From positions 1 through 11,368 of the forward strand of contig CALJXB010000199.1 in NCBI GenBank assembly GCA_937974415.1: DNA of 11,368 bases, given 5' to 3'. The DNA is from an uncultured Kiloniellales bacterium (GTDB lineage: Bacteria; Pseudomonadota; Alphaproteobacteria; Kiloniellales; JAKSDN01). A program made the translations under genes and the position numbers. Of this stretch, positions 5,117-11,368 are shown one piece after another. The notes under the pieces are model-generated. The model was not told the origin of the DNA. It saw only the letters and a list, made by a program, of their open reading frames with translations, and ran no database searches. The stretch's first letter is position 1, and each line of letters opens with the position of its first letter.

Positions 5117-5851
5117 TCACACCGTCATGCCGTAGACCAGGACGAAGATGATCGGCGTCAGGCTGGCAAAGGCGATCAGCCCGAAGCCGTCGATCAGCGG
5201 ATTGCGGCCGCGAATGACGCTGGCCAGGCCGACCCCGAGGGCGGCGACCAGCGGGACGGTGACGGTGGACGTGGTCACGCCGCCCGAATCGTAGGCCACG
5301 CCCACGATCTCGTCGGGCGCAAAGGGGGTCAGCGCGACCACCAGAATGTAACCGGCGATGATGAAATACTGGATCGGCCAGCCCTTGACGATCCGCACCA
5401 CGCCGAGCATCAGGGCCACGCCGACCGACACCGCCACGGTCAGGCGCAGGCCCAACGCATAACCCTCCATGGCCGGTTCCCCGGCAGCGAGGAGACCTGC
5501 CTCGGCGGCAGCTTCGGCTGCCTCGTCGGCCACGGCGATCAGCGCGGGCTCGGCCACGGTCGTGCCGAATCCCAGGGCGAAGGCAAAGGCGAGCAGCCAG
5601 CCCAGGCTGCCCTTGCGGGCGAAGGCGCCGGCCATGGCCTCGCCGAGGGGGAAGAGGCCCATCTCCAGGCCCTGCACGAACATGGCGAGGCCGAGCATGA
5701 CCAGGCCGAGGCCGGCCAGGATCTCGCCCAAGTTCTCGGGCGTCTGCTGCAGCACAACGACCTCAAAGAAGCCGACCACCAGGATGATCGGCGCCAGGTC
5801 CCGCAGAGTCGCGAGTATCAAACGGCCGAGAGAGGCGAGATTGGTGAGCAT
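5117..5851 (-). CDS. DUF1538 membrane protein, first of a paralogous pair
   Basis: 244 residues from ATG 5851. This start aligns the first hydrophobic segment with that of the paralogue ([19 protein letters not shown] beside VFDVLPILAVLVFFQLFVL). It has no good ribosome site, and an in-frame TTG ten codons upstream is an alternative. The open frame continues much further upstream, but that extension is arginine-rich and overlaps the MFS gene in another frame. Conserved blocks match the partner: LFPLGEAM (66-73), [11 protein letters not shown] (94-104), [14 protein letters not shown] (187-200), [14 protein letters not shown] (220-233). The segment between 105 and 130 differs: an Ala/Glu-rich loop ([11 protein letters not shown]) not seen in the partner. 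The two genes look like an ancient duplication kept as a heteromeric pair. The MFS gene ends 110 bp upstream, so a promoter for the cassette may lie in that gap, though none is obvious. Confidence 0.88.
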   Translation of the reverse strand: MLTNLASLGRLILATLRDLAPIILVVGFFEVVVLQQTPENLGEILAGLGLVMLGLAMFVQGLEMGLFPLGEAMAGAFARKGSLGWLLAFAFALGFGTTVAEPALIAVADEAAEAAAEAGLLAAGEPAMEGYALGLRLTVAVSVGVALMLGVVRIVKGWPIQYFIIAGYILVVALTPFAPDEIVGVAYDSGGVTTSTVTVPLVAALGVGLASVIRGRNPLIDGFGLIAFASLTPIIFVLVYGMTV

Positions 5852-5961
5852 TTCGGCAACGGTGGTTGGTCCCTCACCCAAGGCTAACCCGCATGGGCCG
5901 CCGCGGACAACGGCGGTGTATGCGAGCCGCCGTCCCTCCAACGGGCAAACCAGTCCGGGCC

Positions 5962-7197
5962 TCACGGCGGCCGGGCCATGCCTTTCAGTCCCGCCACCAG
6001 AAAGAGACTGGCAAGCAGGCAATAGAGGGCGAAGACGAGGCAGATGGTTTCGACCGAGACGCCGCCGTCCAACAGTCCACCCATCGCCACCGGCCCCAGC
6101 GCCGAGGCGAAGACGGAAGCGGCCACCGCCAGAGAGCGGATCGCCCCCAGGTGCTTGAGGCCGTATATCTCGGCCCACAGCGCTATGATGGCGGTATAGG
6201 CGATGCCGCTGGTCAGTCCGGTGAGGAAGAGATAGGGCCAAGCCCAGATCGGATCGTCGAAAGCCCAGATCACCAGCAGCCCGGCGGCAAGCGGCAGCAG
6301 AAACCCGGGCAGCACGCGCACCGCCGTGACGCGATCGATGAGCGGGCCCGCGGCCAAGGTCGCCAGGACGGAGCCGACGGCATAGACCCAGTAGCTTCCC
6401 GTTAGCCAAGCCGCGCTCCAACCCTTGATCTCGGCCAACGTGAGATGATGAAAAAACAGCGCCGTGCCGACGAACGACGGCGCAAGAACCGCCGGCAAGA
6501 TGAGATAGAAGCGGCCGTCGCGCAGGACCTCGTGGCGGGTCCAGGACCCGCCCATATCATCGCCAGCGCCAGCGCCTGGCCTCGCCGCGGCAGACTGGGA
6601 CGGTCCCAGATACGCACCGCGCAGCAGCGCCCAGAGCACCGGAGGCAGGATCAGCACCAGGGCCAGAGCGGCGCCGCCATAGGTCGCCCGCCAACCGACC
6701 GCGGCGATGGCGAAGACGGCCAGCAGGGGCAGAATCGTCTCGCCGGCGGCGAAGCCGAGCGACACCAGGGCGACCGCCTTGCCGCGGTGGGCACCGGCGT
6801 GGCGCGCCGTGGCCGTGGTGCCGGTATGGCTCGCCAAGCCTTGGCCCGTCTGCCGCAGCAGAAAGACTGCCAGGACCAGAAGTGCCGCGGATGGAGCCAA
6901 GGCCATGGACGCGGCGGCGACCACCATGGCGGCGACTACCAGGGCGGTGTAGCGCCCCAACGGCAGACGGTCGATCAGCGCCCCGGACCAGGGCAAGAGG
7001 GCCGCGCTCAAGAGCGTGCCCGCCATATAGATACCGCCCCACTCGGCGTGGCTGAGGGCGAAGTCCCGCTGGATCGAGGGCCCGAAGGCGCCGATAAAAA
7101 AGGTCTGCCCGACGCTGGACGCGAAGGTCATGGCGAAGCCGAAGCCCAGCAAGCACGGCTGGCTGGCGGCAAGACGGAGATAGCTCTTAACCGGCAC
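5962..7197 (-). CDS. Major facilitator superfamily transporter
   Basis: 411 residues, about twelve hydrophobic segments, normal for MFS. I chose the GTG at 7197 (protein starts VPVKSYLRL), which keeps the complete first segment [19 protein letters not shown]; an AAGG lies about 12 nt upstream. The frame stays open to 7635, but the extra part overlaps the AraC gene on the other strand and is compositionally noncoding. The inner ATG at 7131 would cut the first segment. Loop 2-3 carries a motif-A variant [13 protein letters not shown] (72-84), repeated in the second half as [12 protein letters not shown] (284-295). A polar central loop (about 195-228) separates the two six-helix halves. The block [16 protein letters not shown] (341-356) resembles the monocarboxylate / oxalate-formate branch, so an organic-acid substrate is plausible but unproven. 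It is divergent from an AraC-type regulator, its probable controller. Confidence 0.88.
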   Translation of the reverse strand: MPVKSYLRLAASQPCLLGFGFAMTFASSVGQTFFIGAFGPSIQRDFALSHAEWGGIYMAGTLLSAALLPWSGALIDRLPLGRYTALVVAAMVVAAASMALAPSAALLVLAVFLLRQTGQGLASHTGTTATARHAGAHRGKAVALVSLGFAAGETILPLLAVFAIAAVGWRATYGGAALALVLILPPVLWALLRGAYLGPSQSAAARPGAGAGDDMGGSWTRHEVLRDGRFYLILPAVLAPSFVGTALFFHHLTLAEIKGWSAAWLTGSYWVYAVGSVLATLAAGPLIDRVTAVRVLPGFLLPLAAGLLVIWAFDDPIWAWPYLFLTGLTSGIAYTAIIALWAEIYGLKHLGAIRSLAVAASVFASALGPVAMGGLLDGGVSVETICLVFALYCLLASLFLVAGLKGMARPP

Positions 7198-7312
7198 GTC
7201 CCGGACGACCTTCGAAGTAAACCCGCAGCGACCGGGACAATGGGGCGGGCCCGCCGCGCCCACAAGGGGTCGCGTCGGCGCCGAGCGGTCCAGCGCGACA
7301 GGCCGGATAATC

Positions 7313-7342
7313 TTGATATTCCACGCCACGGTTTTGATATTC
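7313..7342. promoter_or_regulatory. Candidate AraC-family operator: two 9-bp direct repeats 21 bp apart
   Basis: TTGATATTC occurs at 7313-7321 and again at 7334-7342, identical and exactly 21 bp start to start. It lies in the 253-bp space between the divergent MFS and AraC genes. Two helical turns is the spacing of AraC-family half-sites such as araI1/I2. The repeats are AT-rich islands in GC-rich DNA. Binding by the adjacent regulator is inference. Confidence 0.5.
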
Positions 7343-7361
7343 GCGACCGGTGCGGTACTCT
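7334..7361 (+). promoter_or_regulatory. Possible promoter of the AraC-type gene overlapping the operator
   Basis: TTGATA (7334-7339, five of six matches to TTGACA) is followed after 16 bp by TACTCT (7356-7361). The -35 is inside the second direct repeat. An overlapping alternative is TTGATA at 7313-7318 with GATATT at 7336-7341, spacer 17 bp. Either would let the regulator act directly on its own promoter. Confidence 0.3.
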
Positions 7362-7450
7362 GCCGCCCCGTGAGGCGGGCAAGCCGGGGCCGCAAGGCCG
7401 CCGCCCCCGGCGCCGCCCCGGCGTCGCGGTGCGGCCGGGAGGACAGGACG

Positions 7451-8455
7451 GTGCAAATGAGGATGGCCGATGCCCGCTGGGCCGTCTTGGTGGTAGCGGC
7501 GTTGAATTCCGCCAGGATCGAGACGGATCCGATCCTGAAGCGGGCCGGGCTAACGAGACGGCAGGTGACCAATCCGGACGCCAAGATCCCCTTCCACAAG
7601 CACGCCGCGCTTTTGACACTGGCCGCCGAAGCCACGGGGGATCCCTATTTTACGCTCCACCTCAGCTTGCAGATTCATCCCAGACAGGCCGGCGTCCTCG
7701 GTTACATCCTGCTCAATTCCTCGACTCTCGGCGATGCGCTGAGAAATCTTCAGCGCTACCACCATGTCCTGAGCGACGGATGGGAGCTCGAATTTCAGAT
7801 AGACGACGTGACGGCCGCGCTTCGCGCCCGCATGGTGGATCCCCTGGTCGAGGACGAGCGGCAGGTCGCCGAGGGCGTCACGAGCCTGTTGCTCCAGACA
7901 TGCGAGCTGATCACCCAATCCGAGATAAGCCCGATCCGGGTGGAGTACCGCCACGACAAACCCGTGCGGGCCCGAACCCTAAGGGAGCGCTTCGGGTGCC
8001 CGATTCGTTATGGCCAGGACGGCGTTGCGCTGGTTTTCAGGCGCGAGTTCCTCGACTATGCCGTGGAGACGGCCGACGACGAGTTGCTCAAGATACTGAA
8101 ACGCCACTGCCGACAGATCCTGGGTGGGCGACCGAAGACCAACGACTTTGTCTTCCAAGTCCAGAAATTGATAACGGACCGTCTTTCGTCCGGCCAACCC
8201 AAGATCGATACTGTCGCCCGGGAACTCGGCATGAGTTCCCGCACCCTCACGCGACGGCTGGCGGAAGACGGCGTCACCTACAAAGCCCTGTTGGACGAGG
8301 TACGACAGAAGCTGGCGCTGCAATACCTTAAAGACCGGCGGATCAGCCCCAAGCAAGTCGCCTATTTGCTCGGCTATTCCGAAGTTCCGGCCTTCTATCA
8401 CGCGTTCCGGCGGTGGACCGGGTCGAGCCCCTTGCAGCATCGGCTGGAGGGGTAA
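7451..8455 (+). CDS. AraC-family transcriptional regulator
   Basis: 334 residues from GTG 7451, chosen because GGAGG at 7438-7442 sits 8 nt before it; ATG at 7457 and 7463 are in-frame alternatives. The N-terminal part (about 15-200) resembles the arabinose-binding-like sensor domain of the OruR/ArgR-type AraC proteins: HKHAALLTLAAEATGDPYFTLHL and the GVLGYILLNSSTLGDALRNLQRY segment are characteristic. The C-terminus (about 238-332) is the double helix-turn-helix: DTVARELGMSSRTLTRRL (253-270) and SPKQVAYLLGYSEVPAFYHAF (299-319), ending in the usual FRRWTGSSP block. It should bind DNA as a dimer on direct repeats after sensing a small ligand. It is divergent from the MFS transporter and 253 bp from it, with a matching repeat pair between them, so it most likely controls that gene and perhaps itself. 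Confidence 0.92.
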   Translation: MQMRMADARWAVLVVAALNSARIETDPILKRAGLTRRQVTNPDAKIPFHKHAALLTLAAEATGDPYFTLHLSLQIHPRQAGVLGYILLNSSTLGDALRNLQRYHHVLSDGWELEFQIDDVTAALRARMVDPLVEDERQVAEGVTSLLLQTCELITQSEISPIRVEYRHDKPVRARTLRERFGCPIRYGQDGVALVFRREFLDYAVETADDELLKILKRHCRQILGGRPKTNDFVFQVQKLITDRLSSGQPKIDTVARELGMSSRTLTRRLAEDGVTYKALLDEVRQKLALQYLKDRRISPKQVAYLLGYSEVPAFYHAFRRWTGSSPLQHRLEG

Positions 8456-8608
8456 GACAGCGTCGCAGGGAGGAAGACGCGGCGGGGCGGGGCGCGGTGG
8501 CGACCGCCTTGCAGCAGCGGCGCGCCATCCCGGTTTAGCGGAGTGCGCGGTTCGCTGGAAGTGCTGTATGGTCGGGCGTCCTAGGCTTTCATAGTGACGT
8601 GATCTGCG

Positions 8609-9373
8609 ATGTCGGGAACTCAGAACGCCACGCCTTCGCTCGAGGTCCTATCGGTCTCGCACGCCTTTGCCAAGCGCAAGGCCCTCGACGGGGTTAGCGT
8701 CACACTCGCGCCCAAGACCTTCTGCGTGCTTCTGGGCCTCAACGGTGCCGGCAAGACGACGCTTTTCTCGCTCGTCACGCGGCTCTACGACAACGCCTCG
8801 GGAACCATCGAGGTGCTCGGCCACGACGTGCGAAAAGAGGCCAGCCAGGCCTTGCGGCGGCTAGGCGTGGTGTTCCAGCAACGCACTCTCGACCTCGACC
8901 TGACGGTCGCCCAGAACCTCAAGTACCATGCCGCGCTCCACGGACTCCCGCCCGCCAAGGCCAAGACGAGGGTCCGGGCGGTGCTCGAGCGCGTGGCGCT
9001 CAGCGACCGTGCAGACGACAAGGTGCGCCGCCTTTCCGGCGGTCAGGCACGGCGAGTCGAGATCGCCCGCGCCTTGCTCCACGAGCCGCGCCTGCTGCTC
9101 CTGGACGAGCCGACGGTGGGTCTCGATATCGAGGCCCGCCAAGCTATTCTCGATCACGTCCGTCGACTCTGCGACGAGGACGGCTTGAGCGTCCTTTGGG
9201 CGACGCACCTGATCGACGAGGTGGGACCCGAAAGCGAGGTCGTGATCCTTCACCACGGCCGCGTCGTGGACGCCGGACCGGTATCGGAGGTCGTGACCCG
9301 GGCGCAGGCGCAAGACATTCGCCAGGCCTTTGCGACACTCACCCGGGCTGACGGCCCCCTGGAAGACGCATGA
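8609..9373 (+). CDS. ABC exporter ATP-binding protein, PQQ-alcohol-dehydrogenase-linked type
   Basis: 254 residues, one nucleotide-binding domain with all motifs: Walker A GLNGAGKTT (43-51), Q-loop VVFQQ (87-91), signature LSGGQ (142-146), Walker B LLLLDEP (162-168), D-loop GLD, and switch His200 (ATH). The stretch FQQRTLDLDLTVAQNLKYHA and the tail SVLWATHLIDEV match the subfamily found with PQQ-dependent alcohol dehydrogenase systems (Ped cluster of pseudomonads), rather than daunorubicin or Nod exporters. It powers the permease encoded next, with which it overlaps by 4 bp (ATGA at 9370-9373). There is no clear ribosome site before ATG 8609. No PQQ dehydrogenase, cytochrome c or periplasmic binding protein is in this window, so the usual partners are either elsewhere or missing. 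Confidence 0.9.
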   Translation: MSGTQNATPSLEVLSVSHAFAKRKALDGVSVTLAPKTFCVLLGLNGAGKTTLFSLVTRLYDNASGTIEVLGHDVRKEASQALRRLGVVFQQRTLDLDLTVAQNLKYHAALHGLPPAKAKTRVRAVLERVALSDRADDKVRRLSGGQARRVEIARALLHEPRLLLLDEPTVGLDIEARQAILDHVRRLCDEDGLSVLWATHLIDEVGPESEVVILHHGRVVDAGPVSEVVTRAQAQDIRQAFATLTRADGPLEDA

Positions 9374-10236
9374 GGGCCGACATGGTAGGTGCGACAGCCG
9401 GATCGGATGCGGAACCCTACGGTGCGGGGGCCTATCTCATCTGCCTGCGGGGCATCGTCTGGCGCGAGGCCCTCAGATTCATCCACCAGCGCGAGCGCTT
9501 CGTGGCGGCCTTGGTCCGGCCGCTCGTATGGCTGTTCATTTTCGCCGCGGGGTTTCGCTCGGTTCTGGGCGTCTCCATCATCCCGCCCTACGAGACCTAC
9601 GTGCTCTATGAAGTTTACATCACGCCCGGCCTGATCGCGATGATCCAGCTCTTCAACGGCATGCAGTCATCGCTCTCCATGGTCTACGACCGGGAGATGG
9701 GAAACATGCGCACGCTTTTGATCAGCCCCTTTCCGCGCTGGTTTCTGCTCACCTCGAAGCTGCTGGCCGGCGTCGCCGTGTCGCTTCTGCAGGTTTACGT
9801 GTTCCTCGCGATCGCCTGGTGGTGGGGCATCGAGCCGCCGCTTTACGGCTACCTCGCGATCTTGCCGGCCCTCGTCGTCTCGGGGCTCATGCTGGGCGCG
9901 CTTGGCATGCTCCTGTCCTCGCTCATCAAGCAGCTCGAGAACTTCGCCGGCATCATGAACTTCGTGATCTTTCCCATGTTCTTCGCCTCCTCGGCCCTCT
10001 ATCCCCTGTGGCGGATCAAGGAGGCCAGCAACGTGCTCTACGACATCTGCGTCCTGAATCCCTTCACCTATGCGGTCGAGTTGATTCGTTTCGCCCTTTA
10101 CGGCCAGCTCCACGAAGTCTCCCTGGGCGTCCTTGCCGGCTGCACCCTGATCTTCCTGGCAGGGGCCATCTACGCCTACAACCCTTCCAAGGGATTCATC
10201 GCTCGACGCGGCGGCCCGGGCGGCGCGGGAGCGTGA
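9370..10236 (+). CDS. ABC-2 type exporter permease, PedC-like
   Basis: 288 residues. A soluble N-terminal stretch (about 1-45, including the RFIHQRERFVAALVRP amphipathic element typical of ABC-2 permeases) is followed by about six membrane segments: 47-70, 83-104, 127-150, 160-185, 194-214 and 252-270. The ABC-2 signature FPMFFASSALYPLWRIKEAS leading to NPFTYAVELIRFALYG (201-245) is well kept. The ATG overlaps the ATPase stop as ATGA, so the two subunits are translationally coupled; a second ATG at 9382 is possible. It should dimerise and work with two copies of the ATPase in the inner membrane as an exporter. The substrate is not known for this subfamily; it is linked by genome context to quinoprotein alcohol oxidation. 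The Gly/Ala-rich tail after 280 is probably disordered. Confidence 0.9.
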   Translation: MRADMVGATAGSDAEPYGAGAYLICLRGIVWREALRFIHQRERFVAALVRPLVWLFIFAAGFRSVLGVSIIPPYETYVLYEVYITPGLIAMIQLFNGMQSSLSMVYDREMGNMRTLLISPFPRWFLLTSKLLAGVAVSLLQVYVFLAIAWWWGIEPPLYGYLAILPALVVSGLMLGALGMLLSSLIKQLENFAGIMNFVIFPMFFASSALYPLWRIKEASNVLYDICVLNPFTYAVELIRFALYGQLHEVSLGVLAGCTLIFLAGAIYAYNPSKGFIARRGGPGGAGA

Positions 10237-10357
10237 GATGCCATTTTGGTTTGGCGCCGCGAGAAAATCCCGTACCTTACCTGCGACGGCGTCCGTGACA
10301 CACGGTCTCTGCGACTAGAACGAAACGGTCCAGGTAGGCGAGGAAAAGGAGGAGAGC

Positions 10358-10798
10358 ATGTCGCATAAGCACTCTGGGGGGTGCGATCACATCCACACCC
10401 ACTCGGACAACGATCCGATCGACAATCACACCTGCCACTGTTCCGTCTGCAAGCGGGTTACCGGGCAAGACACGACCCATGTGGTGTTTTTCAATCACGG
10501 CGACCTTAGCGTCGATAACCTCGACGGCCTGAACCGTCAGCCGTTCAACGATCAAAACCCGGACGGGCCACTGGAGCTCTGCACCTGTTCGACCTGCGGC
10601 ACGCCGATCATGTTGGACGACAAGCAAGGCCGCATTCGCGCGATCGTCCCCAATCTCATGGGGCACGACGCGGACGCCATGCCGGCGACCTATCACGCCT
10701 TCTACGACCCCGCCGCCGGCGCGCCGAGGCCCGACGACGGCCGCCCGGTCTACGAAGGGCTTCGCCCCGAGTTCGTCTGGCCGGGGGCCAGCCTCTAG
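10358..10798 (+). CDS. GFA-family (Mss4-like fold) zinc protein with His-rich N-terminus
   Basis: 146 residues, soluble. The GFA family includes the glutathione-dependent formaldehyde-activating enzyme Gfa; most members have no known reaction. Two zinc motifs are present: CHCSVCKRVTG (Cys26, Cys28, Cys31) and CTCSTCGTP (Cys75, Cys77, Cys80). The family normally starts with a GxCxCG element near the N-terminus. Here that place holds MSHKHSGGCDHIHTHS, with one Cys (9) and five His, so the structural zinc site may be built from Cys9 and a His instead, or be remodelled. Start is firmly set by AAGGAGGAG at 10346-10354. The acidic, Pro-rich tail (AAGAPRPDDGRPVYEGLRPEF) is common in the family. It stands alone behind the ABC exporter (121-bp gap) and before a hairpin. 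A role in aldehyde handling is only suggested by context. Confidence 0.85.
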   Translation: MSHKHSGGCDHIHTHSDNDPIDNHTCHCSVCKRVTGQDTTHVVFFNHGDLSVDNLDGLNRQPFNDQNPDGPLELCTCSTCGTPIMLDDKQGRIRAIVPNLMGHDADAMPATYHAFYDPAAGAPRPDDGRPVYEGLRPEFVWPGASL

Positions 10799-10822
10799 GC
10801 GTTTTCACGACTGAAGCCTCCC

Positions 10823-10857
10823 GACTGCCCCGCGCCGAGTGACCGGTCGGGGCAGTC
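10823..10857 (+). terminator. GC-rich hairpin after the GFA-family gene
   Basis: GACTGCCCCG (10823-10832) and CGGGGCAGTC (10848-10857) form a perfect 10-bp stem with a 15-nt loop that itself contains ACCGGT. It starts 24 nt after the TAG at 10796-10798 and ends 45 nt before the next gene. There is only TCT after the stem instead of a U-run, so termination may be partial. Confidence 0.55.
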
Positions 10858-10902
10858 TGGCGGCACGTGTCCGGCCGCCCCTAAATCTGGAGTGGGTGCA
10901 AG

Positions 10903-11368
10903 ATGGATTCAGGAGACGCCGAAGCCGAGGAGAAACCCCGGCCGAAGAACAGGGACGTCTACAGCGCGACCGTGAAGCTGTTCGGCTCCCAGCCGGAACC
11001 CGCCTTCGATCACCCGGAGCGCATGGCCGCCGTCTGGGGCCGTGAATGGGGCTGCGACAACGATGTCGGCCGGATCCGCACGGTCCTGGTCCACCGCCCC
11101 GGGGCGGAATTCGAGGTGATCGACCCCTCGAAGTCTATCGAGGAAACCGGGGGCTTCGGCGACCTGGACGCCGGCTGGTATTGGCAATCGGAGGAGATTC
11201 CGCCGCTCGCCGAGATGCAGGCCCAGCATGACGGCCTGGTCACGGCGCTGCAGAACGAGGGGGTGGAGGTCGTCTTCCTCGACGGCGTCTCCGATGGGCG
11301 GATCAAGTCCTGCTACACCCGGGACTCGGCCCTCACGGTGAACGGCGGCGCCGTGGTCTGCCGGCTCG
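10903..11368 (+). CDS. Amidinotransferase / dimethylargininase-like enzyme (3' truncated)
   Basis: The frame is open from ATG 10903 to the right edge: 155 codons, about half of a typical 280-320-residue member. GGAG at 10889-10892 precedes the start by 10 nt. Family knowledge: the pentein-fold enzymes (arginine deiminase, DDAH, glycine amidinotransferase) act on guanidino groups using a Cys-His-Glu/Asp set. Visible landmarks: GRIRTVLVHRPGAEFEVI (57-74), the AEMQAQHDGLVTALQNEGVEVVFL block (103-126) matching the A-EHD-L-GVEV signature, and SCYTRDSALTVNGGAVVCRL (136-155), with the substrate-binding Asp in TRD. The catalytic His and Cys would lie beyond the window. The charged N-terminal 20 residues (EAEEKPRPKNRD) are probably disordered. 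Exact reaction cannot be set from this half. Confidence 0.85.
   Translation, partial: MDSGDAEAEEKPRPKNRDVYSATVKLFGSQPEPAFDHPERMAAVWGREWGCDNDVGRIRTVLVHRPGAEFEVIDPSKSIEETGGFGDLDAGWYWQSEEIPPLAEMQAQHDGLVTALQNEGVEVVFLDGVSDGRIKSCYTRDSALTVNGGAVVCRL

Noticed and set aside
5852..6421. Long minus-strand open extension upstream of the first DUF1538 gene
   Set aside because: Arg/Gly-rich translation lying over the MFS gene in another frame; the membrane protein homologous to its paralogue begins near 5851.
7198..7635. Minus-strand open extension upstream of the MFS gene
   Set aside because: Overlaps the start of the AraC gene on the opposite strand, has no domain, and would place a non-family 146-residue leader before the first membrane segment.
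6445..8331. 628-codon plus-strand open frame
   Set aside because: Antisense to the MFS gene and then out of frame within the AraC gene; translation is Gly/Arg/Gln-rich without any domain, as expected for a shadow frame in GC-rich DNA.
8494..8507. GCGGT/ACCGC 5-bp hairpin after the AraC gene
   Set aside because: Short stem and no U-run; not convincing as a terminator.
10251..10278. Promoter-like TTGGCG and TACCTT before the GFA-family gene
   Set aside because: The hexamers match the consensus only partly and the spacer is 16 bp; too weak to call.
1..11368. CRISPR arrays, tRNA/rRNA genes, insertion sequences, attachment sites
   Set aside because: No regularly spaced repeats, no cloverleaf or rRNA sequence, no transposase or integrase frame, and no terminal inverted repeats were found by reading.

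Overview
This is a GC-rich window whose gene content fits an alphaproteobacterium, probably of the Rhodospirillales type. That placement is inference from base composition, dense ATGA-coupled operons and the PQQ-alcohol-type ABC exporter; no rRNA or tRNA is present to confirm it. Fourteen protein genes are supported, two of them cut by the window edges, plus one strong 28-codon gene.

Layout. Plus strand, 2-2039: the 3' part of a D-2-hydroxyacid dehydrogenase, a hemerythrin-like HHE protein, and a small cupin of lower GC. 2040-2827 is mostly intergenic. It holds a 28-residue single-membrane-segment protein on the minus strand, a clear minus-strand intrinsic terminator, and a cluster of inverted and direct repeats that may be a small RNA. 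Minus strand, 7197 down to 2828: an MFS transporter, then a tight cassette of two paralogous DUF1538 membrane proteins, a divergent PII-like protein and a tandem-CBS protein. After a 113-nt gap with a strong hairpin come a 68-residue two-segment membrane protein and a lipoprotein. Plus strand again, 7451-11368: an AraC-type regulator divergent from the MFS gene, an ABC exporter pair (ATPase and ABC-2 permease, overlapping by 4 bp) of the type linked to PQQ alcohol dehydrogenases, a GFA-family zinc protein with an unusual His-rich N-terminus, a GC-rich hairpin, and the 5' part of an amidinotransferase / arginine deiminase-fold enzyme.

How the genes may work together. The most interesting unit is the DUF1538-DUF1538-PII-CBS cassette. 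Gene junctions of 6 bp, 0 bp and a 4-bp overlap imply one mRNA and coupled translation. From memory, paired DUF1538 proteins (UmpA/UmpB) were reported as a two-component Na+(Li+,K+)/H+ antiporter in Halomonas. PII and CBS proteins commonly gate transporters in response to nucleotides or metabolites. A reasonable inference is a nucleotide-gated cation antiporter, with the small membrane protein and lipoprotein as possible accessory parts. A second unit is the AraC regulator and MFS pair. Their shared intergenic region carries two identical 9-bp sites exactly 21 bp apart, the spacing expected for AraC-family half-sites.
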